Source: Lewinellaceae bacterium
GTDB lineage: Bacteria; Bacteroidota; Bacteroidia; Chitinophagales; Saprospiraceae
Direction: 5' to 3'
Length of the DNA: 64,000 bases
Assembly (NCBI GenBank): GCA_020636435.1
Contig: JACJXX010000001.1
Location: 1,815,001-1,879,000 of the forward strand
A model generated the notes under the pieces. That model was not told where the DNA came from. It was given only the letters and a program-made list of their open reading frames with translations, and made no database searches. Positions 33,873 to 42,799 of the stretch are shown here, in pieces (position 1 is the first letter of the stretch; each line of letters begins with the position of its first letter). The position numbers were made by a program, and so were the translations under genes.

Positions 33873-35630
33873 CTATTCCACGGGCCTGGCAAGACGAAAC
33901 CCCAAACCGCGGTTCCTGCGGTCCGGGGCGAAGCTGTCGCGATCGGCGCAACGCGCGTAGGCGGGTGTGAAGTACCACGAACCGCCACGGCGAACCCGGT
34001 AGGAGCCGCTGTCAGGGCCTTGGGGATCGCGGCTGTTCTTGCTTTTCTCGTAATAGCCGCTATCGTACCAATCCCAGCACCATTCCCAGACGTTGCCGCT
34101 CATGTCGTGCAGGCCGGCACTATTGGCTCGAAGGCTGCCTACAGGTGCGGTGTACTCATAGCCATCTTTGCCGCCACTTTCAGAATAATTCGCATAAGAT
34201 GCCAGGGAACTTTCAGTTGAAGTCCCCGCCCATTTTTCTTTCTTGCCCCGGCTGCGTGCAGCAAACTCCCACTCCGCCTCTGTGGGCAGGCGGTAGCCGT
34301 TGGCGTTCCAGTTGGCAGTAACTGTGCTGCCGGAAATGGTGTACACCTTCTGATAGCCATGTTGCCCGCTTAGCCAGTTGCAATAGGCTACCGCATCATT
34401 CCAGGATACATTAATCACAGGGCGCCGGCCGCGCCCCCCGCCCTGGTCACTAGGCTTTTCATGCCCGGTAGCATCGCAAAAAGCATCATACTCATCGAAG
34501 GTGGTTTCGTGAATGGCCAGGTAGAAATCGCTTACCGTCACCGTATGCATCGGTTTTTCATCACCATCACCATCCCCAAAAGCATCCCCCATCTCAAACG
34601 AGCTACCCTGGATGAACACCATATTGTCCGGTGGCGAAAGTTCCCGGATATACCTTTCCGCCTGCAGACGGTACGCCCCCTCAGAATACAGCTGCAGGTA
34701 CGCCCGGTAAGCCTCTACCGTGTGCTGCTGCCGGGCAGCCTGCCAGACAGCGGTTTCCGGGTCAGCTGTCTGAGCGGGAACTGCTTTTTTCCCATCCGTC
34801 AAAACAAAAAGGAAATTGCTGCCCGTCTGGTTGGAGCCAAACTGCCCAAAGCGGGGCTGGGGGGTAACTTTTTGCAGATACTGGTAATACAGTTCATGAA
34901 ATTCCAGGATGCGGTCCTGCCCGCCGAAAGCCCGGAGCGCACTTTTGAAAGCGTCTGCAAATTCCGAAGGGTCGGGCGTGCGTTCCTTGCCGCCGGAAGT
35001 GAGGAACAGGCGAGTGCGGTACCGCAGCGTGTTATCTATAAACTGGCGGCGTTCCGTATCCTCATTTTCGTTGTAGCGCTTCCAGTTGGGCTTGTTTTTA
35101 TGCTGCGCCGCCACCTGCTCGTCGAAGGTGCCGCTGAAGCAGGCGTCGATGGCCAGCAGGATATGAGCGCAGGGGATATTGTCGATAATTCGCTGAAGGC
35201 GTGCGTGGGGGATGTAAGAATCCTGATAGCGGTCGTTTAGCTTGCCGTCTTTGGGGATGAAGAACCCCTCTCCTTTTGTTTCAATAAAATCGCCATGCCC
35301 GGAAAAGAAGATGAGCAGTTGGGCATCCTCCGCATAGGCTTTTTTCTGGTAGGCATCCAGCTTATCGTAAATCTCATTGCGGGTGGGGTTGCGTACCACT
35401 TCGGTATTGGGCCCGAACCCATAAAGTTCCCGAAGGTCTTTGGCAATCTCCTCCGCGTCGTCGATGGGGTTGTGGAGTGTGGGCCATTCCTTATACTGCT
35501 CTACGGCAAAAAACAAGGCGTAGTCTTTGCCGGGGCGGGTAACGGCCCGGCAATCTTCATTTTCTGCAAGTGCAAAACCCGAACAGAGCATACAGAACGG
35601 CAGCATTAGGATAGGGTTAGTTATTTTCAC
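33873..35630 (-). CDS. Exported caspase-like protease fused to a formylglycine-generating-enzyme/SUMF1 domain
   Basis: A 585-residue protein. The signal peptide is at 1-22. The caspase (C14) domain is at about 32-270, with catalytic His112 in FFSGHG and Cys164 in AIDACFSGTF. A TPR-like helix pair around 300-325 (VWQAARQQHTVEAYRAYLQLY) is shared with the next gene. The FGE/SUMF1 domain runs from about 330 to the end, with MVFIQGSSFEMGD, RLPTEAEWEFAAR, GNVWEWCWDWY and a RGGSW...GFRLAR finish. FGE domains in such fusions usually act as C-type-lectin-like binding modules. It is the last gene of the leftward cluster, 107 bp after the caspase-TonB gene. Confidence 0.9.
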   Translation of the reverse strand: MKITNPILMLPFCMLCSGFALAENEDCRAVTRPGKDYALFFAVEQYKEWPTLHNPIDDAEEIAKDLRELYGFGPNTEVVRNPTRNEIYDKLDAYQKKAYAEDAQLLIFFSGHGDFIETKGEGFFIPKDGKLNDRYQDSYIPHARLQRIIDNIPCAHILLAIDACFSGTFDEQVAAQHKNKPNWKRYNENEDTERRQFIDNTLRYRTRLFLTSGGKERTPDPSEFADAFKSALRAFGGQDRILEFHELYYQYLQKVTPQPRFGQFGSNQTGSNFLFVLTDGKKAVPAQTADPETAVWQAARQQHTVEAYRAYLQLYSEGAYRLQAERYIRELSPPDNMVFIQGSSFEMGDAFGDGDGDEKPMHTVTVSDFYLAIHETTFDEYDAFCDATGHEKPSDQGGGRGRRPVINVSWNDAVAYCNWLSGQHGYQKVYTISGSTVTANWNANGYRLPTEAEWEFAARSRGKKEKWAGTSTESSLASYANYSESGGKDGYEYTAPVGSLRANSAGLHDMSGNVWEWCWDWYDSGYYEKSKNSRDPQGPDSGSYRVRRGGSWYFTPAYARCADRDSFAPDRRNRGLGFRLARPVE

Positions 35631-35737
35631 TCGTTTACAATTTTTAAGATCCCTTGGTGTAAATCATCCTGAATCCGGGTTAAACCTCTGATCGAGAATA
35701 TTCCCTGATTTGGCCTAAATCTCATTGAGCAAACCTA

Positions 35738-37288
35738 TTAGTTCCTGAAATTAAAAATAATTTTCCCACATTGCCTATCAACATCGGCAGGAGTGAATTT
35801 CCACTTTTTAGCAGAGTCAATTGACAATTGAATAAGATGGCTTGATCTGGTGGTAGACCCATTCTGGTTAAAATCAGCGCTAATCACATTACCATCCCGG
35901 TCAATGCAGACCATCACTACAACTTTGCCACTTTCCCGAGAGTTATCCTCCGGTTTAAGGCTTCTGACGACCCCCCTGGACACTTGAAAGCCCTCATCAG
36001 TCTCGGTTCTTATTTCTTCCACCTGAGAAACATCGGGATCTTCACTTGTATCCTCCTCAACGCCAAAGAGCCCGCCTATTGATTCCTTCAGCTGTCGAGC
36101 TTCTGCTTCTCGTTGTTCATTCTCGAACTCTTCTCTCTTTCTTCGAGCCTCTGCTTCTTTTTGTTTTCTCCATTCTTCTTCCGCCAGCCACCGCCTTGCC
36201 TCCTCATTATACTTCCCACCAGGGTACTTCTCTAGGTAATTCTTGTAGGCCTCCCCGTCATTTTTCTCTTTGGCAATCTCCCAGTCCAACTCTTCCCGGC
36301 GGTTGGCAGCTTCCTGTTCCAGCATTTGTATCCTGTCGGCCGCCAGGCCCCGGAACTCTCCTTTGGGAAACTGCCGGAGGTATGCTTGGCAAGCATGGAT
36401 GGTATTGGTTTCACGGGCTACTTTCCAGGCCTGGAGGTCTTTTTCCAAAGCATTGGTTTCCTCTGGATTGAAAGAAGAGTTTCCCGAAGGAGGTTTTAGG
36501 AAAAAAAGAAAGCAGGAGCCCGGCTCGTCGCTCCCAAAATCACTGCCTCCAGGCGTAGGCGCCGCTTTGAGCATATAGCTGGCGAACAGCTCGCTGGAAG
36601 TCAGGTAGCCGGCAGCAGCCTGGTGGGTGCGCAGCCCTTCCAGCAACTGGCGGGCGAAGGTAGAACGGTCGGGCGTTTGGTCGCCTTTGGCGTCAGAAGT
36701 AAAGAACAAGCGGGCCCGGTATTGTTGGTGGTTGAGCAGCGTTTGGTCAGCATACTGCTCGCCGGGGCGGTTGAACTTGCGGTCCGGCTTTTTTTCCCAG
36801 TTGGGGTCGAAGGTAATGGAGTGACAGGCATCTATAGCCACCAGGATGTGCCTGCAATCGATGGCGTCGATCTCGGAGCGCCAGTAGTCGTATTCCATAG
36901 CAGTGGCGAAAGGGCGCTCGGGATCGGCATTGGTAGGCATGAAGTACCCGTTCTTGCCCCGCATGGTGCCGTGGCCGCTGAAAAATAGGAACAGCTGCCC
37001 GTCCGAAGGGAATTTCCCGCTGCGGTAGGCCCGCTGGTACTCCTTGATCTTAGCTTCCACTTTTTCGAAACTCGGGTTGGGCACCACCTCTGCCTCAAAG
37101 CCGTAGCGCCTTTCCAGCTCCGCTGCAATGTCCCGCGCGTTTTGGATGGGGTTTTTCAAGTCCGTCATGGCGGCATAGTCATTGGCCGCAAACAGGAGGG
37201 CGCGGTCTTTCCCCGCCCGGTTTTGCCCGAAGGCAAAAGCCAGGTTGATAAGCAGCAAAACACAAAGTATAGCCCAACGCATCATCAT
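35738..37288 (-). CDS. Exported caspase-like protease with coiled coil and TonB-type C-terminal domain
   Basis: A 516-residue protein. The signal peptide ends near FGQ (22). The caspase domain is at about 25-255, with His106 in SGHG and Cys155 in AIDACHS. TPR-like repeats lie at about 285-370 (W..A...T..AY..YL..YP.G.Y pattern, twice). A charged coiled coil (about 375-405) and a TonB-C-like domain (about 450-516) follow: SGKVVVMVCIDRDGNVISADF, then SIDSAKKWKFTP. Its start overlaps the stop of the EAD11 gene (ATGATGATG over TGA), with AAGGAGG just upstream, so translation is coupled. The second or third ATG fits that ribosome site best. Confidence 0.88.
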   Translation of the reverse strand: MMMRWAILCVLLLINLAFAFGQNRAGKDRALLFAANDYAAMTDLKNPIQNARDIAAELERRYGFEAEVVPNPSFEKVEAKIKEYQRAYRSGKFPSDGQLFLFFSGHGTMRGKNGYFMPTNADPERPFATAMEYDYWRSEIDAIDCRHILVAIDACHSITFDPNWEKKPDRKFNRPGEQYADQTLLNHQQYRARLFFTSDAKGDQTPDRSTFARQLLEGLRTHQAAAGYLTSSELFASYMLKAAPTPGGSDFGSDEPGSCFLFFLKPPSGNSSFNPEETNALEKDLQAWKVARETNTIHACQAYLRQFPKGEFRGLAADRIQMLEQEAANRREELDWEIAKEKNDGEAYKNYLEKYPGGKYNEEARRWLAEEEWRKQKEAEARRKREEFENEQREAEARQLKESIGGLFGVEEDTSEDPDVSQVEEIRTETDEGFQVSRGVVRSLKPEDNSRESGKVVVMVCIDRDGNVISADFNQNGSTTRSSHLIQLSIDSAKKWKFTPADVDRQCGKIIFNFRN

Positions 37289-38043
37289 GCCTCCTTTTTG
37301 AATAATGAAAAAATAAGCTTGCCAATGTACACCCCGATAAAACTCTCCACCAACGCCAACATGGCGAAGAGGTTTTTGTAGCTGGGCACGCCGCTATCTG
37401 CCTGCTTGCCCGGGTCGGGGATGTCGCCGACCGTATTGAGGTAGAGTACGATGAAAATGGCGAGGTAATACAGGGCGAAAAAGAAAAAAGCAGACAGCTG
37501 TACGGAGCGGCTGACTCTCAACTTATCATTTGCCTTATAATCGTGGCGGTGCAGCAGCATATCCTGATAGGCCATGGATAGGTAAGTGGCAAAGACGGGA
37601 AACACGATGCCCATCGTGCCCAGAAAGCCCTCAAAAGTCAACCCGCCGGATTGCCAGAGGGTAAAGATGTAGAGGAACAGGAACACTTTGCCCACCGCCA
37701 GCAGGAACAGCACCTGGCGTTTCAATGACTGCTCGCTGATGCCGGGCAATTTCCCAGGGCCGGCGCTTTTTTCACCCTCCGGCATTTGGTTAATCAAGTC
37801 GAGCAATGCCAGGCTGATGTTGACGCGGGTGCGGGCCAGGTCGGCGTAGTCGGTAGTGCCGAGGTTCTTCTCCCGGAGGTAATGTTGCAGTTTGCCGGAT
37901 TGGATAACCAGCTGGTTGTGCAGGCCGGCCAAGCCGTGCTGCTCCGTGAAGGCCATAAATTGAGTAATAGCATCCTCCAGCCGGTTGTCCGCCACCAGCG
38001 CCTTTATGTCTTTCGGTGTTATCTCCGTTGTGGTGCTCATCAA
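37285..38043 (-). CDS. Effector-associated domain 11 (EAD11)-like adaptor on a four-helix membrane protein
   Basis: A 252-residue protein. Residues about 8-88 match the EAD11 pattern: IKALVADNRLEDAITQF, then LHNQLVIQSGKLQHYLREKN, LGTTDYADLARTRVNISLALLDLI. EADs are small helical death-like domains that pair effectors with sensors in bacterial conflict systems. Four hydrophobic helices follow at about 110-130, 138-158, 188-208 and 228-250, with no recognised enzyme domain. The EAD should face the cytoplasm. It starts 7 bp after the secreted-protein gene and overlaps the caspase-TonB gene. The EAD11 call is from pattern memory, not a search. Confidence 0.72.
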   Translation of the reverse strand: MMSTTTEITPKDIKALVADNRLEDAITQFMAFTEQHGLAGLHNQLVIQSGKLQHYLREKNLGTTDYADLARTRVNISLALLDLINQMPEGEKSAGPGKLPGISEQSLKRQVLFLLAVGKVFLFLYIFTLWQSGGLTFEGFLGTMGIVFPVFATYLSMAYQDMLLHRHDYKANDKLRVSRSVQLSAFFFFALYYLAIFIVLYLNTVGDIPDPGKQADSGVPSYKNLFAMLALVESFIGVYIGKLIFSLFKKEA

Positions 38044-38050
38044 TCCTTTT

Positions 38051-39031
38051 TTATTTCAAAATCTCATTGCGCAGCCGTTCTTTAAACAAATCGGCATACA
38101 CCTCCAGGTATTCGTCGAAGTCGATTTCCATGCTGTAATAGCCGCCGCGGCCCACCTGGCTGTACAGCCCCGAGCCGTACTTGCCGTCGATGGTGATGTA
38201 TAGGCTGAAGCCCGTATCCAGCTTCTTGTAAGCGATAGTGATGTCCAGTTTTTCCCGTTTTACCCAGTTGTAGTTCAGCCCAAAAATATTTAGGGCCTCC
38301 GCCAAAAGTGGGTTGGCGGCCTCGGTGAGGACCTCCCGGCAGAGGTCGATGGCCTCAAAGCGCAACACTTCATCGTTCTCCAGCAGCCGGACCTCGGGGT
38401 AACGGCCCTCACACCGCTTTTGCTCGAAATGTTGCTTAGCATACGGATAGATTAAGCCGTATACCGCTTCCTTGCTGTATCTTTTATTGAATTCTTCTAC
38501 AGACTGGCCTTTCATCTTTTCTCCCAGTTTATTGGGCGAAAACTTGATCTCTCTAATTTTTGACTTGGGATTGGATTCCTCCACCTTCACTTTACCCTCC
38601 TCGAAATAAATGCCCCGGAAAAACAGGGGTTCCCGCCTCAGGTCGTAGGTGTCATATATCTGCACATCCGCCAGCGATTGGCGGACTTCCATCAGGTTCA
38701 CCATTTTGTAGAAGAGCTGCTGCTCCAGAGTAATCGGGTTGTCCACCTCGAACTCCCGCTTCAGGCTCTCCCAGGCCCGGACGATGGAATCAATGTCGGA
38801 ATAGGGGAAACCCAGGTAAAGGGAGAGGCCTTCTTCCTCTACCTTCAGTTCTTCTACGTGCAGGACTTTGCCCATCCCGGAATGGTCCAGCCAGCGCTGG
38901 TAAGTTTCTTTTTGTTGGTTGAAAAAGTCCGTGTCCTGGATCAGGCCTCCGGGCTGAGCGACGGCAACAGTAAAGGAGAATAGGCAAGCGCTAATGGTGA
39001 GGATGGTTTGAGCAGCAGCAGTTGGTTTCAT
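38051..39031 (-). CDS. Secreted protein of unknown function, first gene of the caspase cluster
   Basis: The 326-residue protein has a signal peptide (MKPTAAAQTILTISACLFSF, cleavage near AVAQ, about 26). Mixed alpha/beta sequence follows, with a C-terminal part rich in Tyr and Gly (KYGSGLYSQVGRGGYYSMEID). I recognise no family. It lies 7 bp before the EAD11 gene on the same strand, so it is presumably part of the same exported module. Confidence 0.7.
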   Translation of the reverse strand: MKPTAAAQTILTISACLFSFTVAVAQPGGLIQDTDFFNQQKETYQRWLDHSGMGKVLHVEELKVEEEGLSLYLGFPYSDIDSIVRAWESLKREFEVDNPITLEQQLFYKMVNLMEVRQSLADVQIYDTYDLRREPLFFRGIYFEEGKVKVEESNPKSKIREIKFSPNKLGEKMKGQSVEEFNKRYSKEAVYGLIYPYAKQHFEQKRCEGRYPEVRLLENDEVLRFEAIDLCREVLTEAANPLLAEALNIFGLNYNWVKREKLDITIAYKKLDTGFSLYITIDGKYGSGLYSQVGRGGYYSMEIDFDEYLEVYADLFKERLRNEILK

Positions 39032-39170
39032 GTCAGTGGTATTTGGCTATCAGGAGTTGTTTGGATAAAAGTAGAAAATTAGGGCTAAAAATGGGCGTCA
39101 TTTTTGTTTTTCGAGCAGAGATGCTGGGAAAAATTCATTTTTCAGGGTTGTAAAGGGTGCAAAGAAACGA

Positions 39171-39257
39171 TACTGTTCAAAGTCCTGTGTCCGAAGTTTA
39201 ATGCACCCTGGATGCCCCGCAACTCAGAACCTTAAACCCTGAACTTTGAACACTCCC
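39171..39257. repeat. Dispersed repeat, GTTCA/TTTGAACA family, copy 3
   Basis: Begins ACTGTTCAAAGTCCTGTGTC and ends GAACTTTGAACACTCCC, the same terminal motifs as at 7676-7770 and around the IS66 insertion. The middle has diverged. It lies between the divergent caspase cluster and the tricorn-like gene. Confidence 0.65.
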
Positions 39258-39354
39258 AAAGAAACCGCCGGATGAGGCCGCCTGCCAATTTACACACCCC
39301 CACAAATAGCAATTCCTCCCCCCTTTCAAATGCCTCCAAATCCGGCCATTTACC

Positions 39355-39362
39355 TATCTTTG
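39355..39362 (+). promoter_or_regulatory. -7 promoter box of the tricorn-like gene
   Basis: TATCTTTG, an exact TAnnTTTG match 42 bp before the start codon. No clear TTG is found at the right distance upstream. Confidence 0.45.
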
Positions 39363-39403
39363 CACCATTTCAAGCAAGCTTTCTACAACCAAATCACAGA
39401 CCA

Positions 39404-42400
39404 ATGCCACGTATCCTCATTCCCCTGATTTTGTTATTCACAACAGCCCTATCCACTCTCATTGCCCAGGACGCCCCCCTCTGGATGCGCTACCCCGCCA
39501 TTTCCCCCGACGGCACGGCCATCGTATTCAGCTACAAAGGCGACCTGTACCGCGTGCCCACGGAAGGCGGCCTGGCCTACCCGCTGACCCTGCACGAGGC
39601 CTATGACCATAGCCCTGTCTGGTCGCACGACGGGAAAACCATTGCCTTCGCTTCCGACCGCTATGGCAATTCCGACGTATACGTCATGCCCGCCGAGGGC
39701 GGGGCGGCCAAGCGCCTGACCTACCACTCCGCCGGCGACTACCCTTCCGACTTTACCGCCGACGACAAGGCCGTGCTGTTCACTTCTTCCCGCCTGGACA
39801 TCGCCTCCAATGCGCAGTTCCCCTCCGGGGTGCTGCCGGAGCTTTATCAGATTTCCGTCGAGGGCGGCATGCCCAGCCAGGCCCTGCCCGTGCCCGCCCT
39901 GGACACGCGGGTAAGCGCCGACGGCAAACTGCTGCTCTACCACGACCGGAAAGGCTACGAAGACGAGTTCCGGAAACACCACACCTCCTCCGTGACCCGC
40001 GACGTGTGGCTGTACGATACCGAAGCGGACAGCTACCGCCAACTGACCGACTTCGAGGGCGAAGACCGCAACCCCGTCTTCGCGCCCGGCGAAAAGGCTA
40101 TTTATTACCTGAGCGAAGAGGCCGGCGATTTCAACATCTTCCGCATGCCGCTGGACAATCCGGGCCAGAAAAAGCAGCTCACTCAATTTGAGAAACATCC
40201 GGTGCGCTACCTGAGCATGAGCAAAGACGGCACCCTCTGCTTCCACTTCAACGGCGAAATTTACACCATGAAGGAAGGGCAGGAACCGCAAAAGGTGGCC
40301 ATTCGGATCAATACCGGCGACCGCTACAACGATGCCCAAACTGTGAAGGCCAACAGCGATATTTCCGAAATGGCCCTCTCCCCCAATGGCAAGGAGATGG
40401 CGTTCATCCACCGTGGAGAAGTTTTTGTGGCATCGGTTGCCGAAGGCACCACCCGCCGCGTGACCAATACTCCGGAGCAGGAGCGCTCGGTCAGCTTCAG
40501 CCCCGACGGCCGCTCCCTGCTCTACGCCGGCGAACGCGACGGCAGCTGGAACGTGTACCAGGCTTCCATCCACCGCGAGGCGGAGCCCTATTTCTTCAAC
40601 GCCACCCTCATCGACGAAAAAGCCATCGTCGACAGCCCGGCGGAGGAATTCCAGCCCGCCTATTCCCCGGACGGCAAAGAGGTGGCCTACCTGGAGGAGC
40701 GCACCACGCTGAAAGTATTCAACCTGGAAAGCAAGGCTTCCCGCACCGTCCTGAGCGGAGATAAAAATTACTCTTATTCAGACGGCGACCAGTACTACCA
40801 ATGGTCGCCGGACAGCAAGTGGCTGCTGGTGGAGTTCCTGCAGCCCAAACAGTGGATCAGCCAGGCCGGCCTGGTAAGCGCCGAAGGGGGCAAAGAGCCG
40901 GTCAACCTCACCAAAAGCGGCTACGGCGCCGGGCGCCCCAAGTGGATGATGGAAGGGCAGATGATGCTTTGGTTCTCCGACCGCGACGGCATGCAGAACC
41001 ACTCCGGCCGGGGCAGCGAAGTAGATGCTTACGCGATGTTCTTCACCCAGGAGGCCTACGACAAATTCACTATGGATGAGGAGGAGTACAAGCTGATGAA
41101 AGAGAAAGAGAAGGAGGAAAAAGGGGAAGATAAAGAAAAGGAAGAGGATAAGAAGAAGGACAAAGAAGAGGTCAAACCGGTGAAAGTGGAACTGGACGGC
41201 ATCGAAGACCGCAAGGAACGCCTGACCATCCATTCTTCTGAGATGGCGGACGCCTACGTCACCAAGGATGGCGAAAAGCTATTCTACCTGACCAAATTCG
41301 AAAAGGGCTACGACCTGTGGAAGACAGACCTCCGCAGCAAAGACACCAAGATACTGGCTAAGCTGGGCAGCAAATCGCCCAGCGAATTCATCGTCGACAA
41401 AGAAGAGAAAAACATCTTCGTCCTGGCCGACGGCGAGATCAAGAAAATTGAGATCGAATCGGCCGAAGCCAAGCCCATCGGCATCAACGGCGAAATGGTG
41501 CTGCAGGAGCCTTCCGAACGACAGTACCTTTTCGAGCACGTCTGGCGGCAGGTCGACAAGAAATTCTACAAAACCAGCCTGCACAACGTGGAATGGGAAT
41601 ACTACAAACAGGCGTATGCCCGTTTCCTGCCTCACATCAACAACGACCACGACTTTGCCGATATGCTCAGCGAGATGCTGGGCGAGCTCAACGCCTCCCA
41701 CACCGGGGCCCGCTACCGCCCGAAAAATGAAACCGGCGACCAAACGGCAGCTTTAGGGTTGTTCTACGATTACGATTATCAGGGCGACGGCCTGAAGATC
41801 AGCGAGGTGATGGACAAAAGTCCCGTGGTCAAGGAGGATTCAAAAATTAAGGCTGGCGTGATCATCGAAAAGATCGACGGCCAGGCCATCACCGCCCAAA
41901 CCAATCCCTATCAGTTGCTGAACCGCAAGGCGGACAAGAATACGCTCCTGTCCCTGCTCGACCCGGCCAGCAAAGACCGCTGGGAAGAGGTGGTCAAACC
42001 CATTTCTTTGGGGGAAGAAAACGAACTACGTTATCAGCGGTGGGTGGAAAACAACCGCAAGGCGGTAGAAGAACTCTCCGGCGGCCGCCTCGGCTACGTA
42101 CACGTGCGCGGCATGGACGACGACAGCTACCGCACCGTCTACGAAGAAGTGCTGGGGCGGTACGCCAACAAGGAAGCCCTCATCGTGGACACCCGCTTCA
42201 ACGGCGGCGGCTGGCTGCACGATAATCTGGCCACTTTCCTCAGCGGCAAGAAGTATGTAACCATGATGCCGCGCGGACAGGACCTGGGCAGCGAGCCGAT
42301 GTCCAAATGGTACAAGCCTTCAGTGGTGCTGATGAGCGAGAGCAACTATTCGGATGCCCACATGTTCCCCTACGCTTACAAGGCCCTGGAAATCGGCAAG

Positions 42401-42649
42401 CTGGTCGGCATGCCGGTGCCGGGTACGGCCACCGCCGTATGGTGGGAACGCCTGCATACGGGCGACCTCATCTTCGGCATCCCGCAAGTGGGCGTGGTCA
42501 CCAACGACGGCGAATACCTGGAAAACAACCAACTGGAGCCGGACATCAAAGTGCCCAACGAGCCGGGCGCCGTCAGCAAGGGCAAAGACCAGCAACTGGA
42601 AGCGGCAGTGCAGGAACTGCTGAAGGAACTGGAGCAGGCCAGGCCGTAG
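39404..42649 (+). CDS. Tricorn-like S41 family peptidase, exported
   Basis: A 1081-residue protein with signal peptide (cleavage near LIAQ, about 21) and a beta-propeller region of TolB/WD-like repeats (about 25-620, e.g. YPAISPDGTAIVFSYKGDLY). A Lys/Glu-only insertion lies at about 565-600, then a second propeller part. A PDZ domain (about 790-870) and the S41 protease core follow, with nucleophile Ser in MSESNYSDAHMFPYAYK. Tricorn-type enzymes cut peptides into short products, here in the periplasm. I chose ATG 39404 because the upstream in-frame extension lacks coding character and contains the promoter. Confidence 0.9.
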   Translation: MPRILIPLILLFTTALSTLIAQDAPLWMRYPAISPDGTAIVFSYKGDLYRVPTEGGLAYPLTLHEAYDHSPVWSHDGKTIAFASDRYGNSDVYVMPAEGGAAKRLTYHSAGDYPSDFTADDKAVLFTSSRLDIASNAQFPSGVLPELYQISVEGGMPSQALPVPALDTRVSADGKLLLYHDRKGYEDEFRKHHTSSVTRDVWLYDTEADSYRQLTDFEGEDRNPVFAPGEKAIYYLSEEAGDFNIFRMPLDNPGQKKQLTQFEKHPVRYLSMSKDGTLCFHFNGEIYTMKEGQEPQKVAIRINTGDRYNDAQTVKANSDISEMALSPNGKEMAFIHRGEVFVASVAEGTTRRVTNTPEQERSVSFSPDGRSLLYAGERDGSWNVYQASIHREAEPYFFNATLIDEKAIVDSPAEEFQPAYSPDGKEVAYLEERTTLKVFNLESKASRTVLSGDKNYSYSDGDQYYQWSPDSKWLLVEFLQPKQWISQAGLVSAEGGKEPVNLTKSGYGAGRPKWMMEGQMMLWFSDRDGMQNHSGRGSEVDAYAMFFTQEAYDKFTMDEEEYKLMKEKEKEEKGEDKEKEEDKKKDKEEVKPVKVELDGIEDRKERLTIHSSEMADAYVTKDGEKLFYLTKFEKGYDLWKTDLRSKDTKILAKLGSKSPSEFIVDKEEKNIFVLADGEIKKIEIESAEAKPIGINGEMVLQEPSERQYLFEHVWRQVDKKFYKTSLHNVEWEYYKQAYARFLPHINNDHDFADMLSEMLGELNASHTGARYRPKNETGDQTAALGLFYDYDYQGDGLKISEVMDKSPVVKEDSKIKAGVIIEKIDGQAITAQTNPYQLLNRKADKNTLLSLLDPASKDRWEEVVKPISLGEENELRYQRWVENNRKAVEELSGGRLGYVHVRGMDDDSYRTVYEEVLGRYANKEALIVDTRFNGGGWLHDNLATFLSGKKYVTMMPRGQDLGSEPMSKWYKPSVVLMSESNYSDAHMFPYAYKALEIGKLVGMPVPGTATAVWWERLHTGDLIFGIPQVGVVTNDGEYLENNQLEPDIKVPNEPGAVSKGKDQQLEAAVQELLKELEQARP

Positions 42650-42730
42650 TGCAGCCGGAACAAAGTTCCGGTGCAGTGATTGCCGGCTCTGGGAGCCGGA
42701 TAGGTTAATGGTTGATTGAGCAGGCCAGGC

Positions 42731-42792
42731 AAAAAAGAAGGTGAGGGCCTCTTGCCGATTCTCGGCAAGAGAGGGCCCTCACCTTCTTTTTT
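42731..42792. terminator. Bidirectional intrinsic terminator
   Basis: A long near-perfect stem (GAAGGTGAGGGCC, then TCTTGCCGA, loop TTC, and complements) is flanked by A6 on the left and T6 on the right. It serves both the tricorn-like gene and the convergent MACPF gene. Confidence 0.92.
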
Positions 42793-42799
42793 AAATAAA

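Noticed and set aside
33873..33990. Diversity-generating retroelement variable region
   Set aside because: No reverse transcriptase and no second near-copy of the sequence in the window. Kept only as a question about the FGE domain.
39449..40573. 374-codon minus-strand frame within the tricorn-like gene
   Set aside because: Shadow of the propeller-coding sequence.
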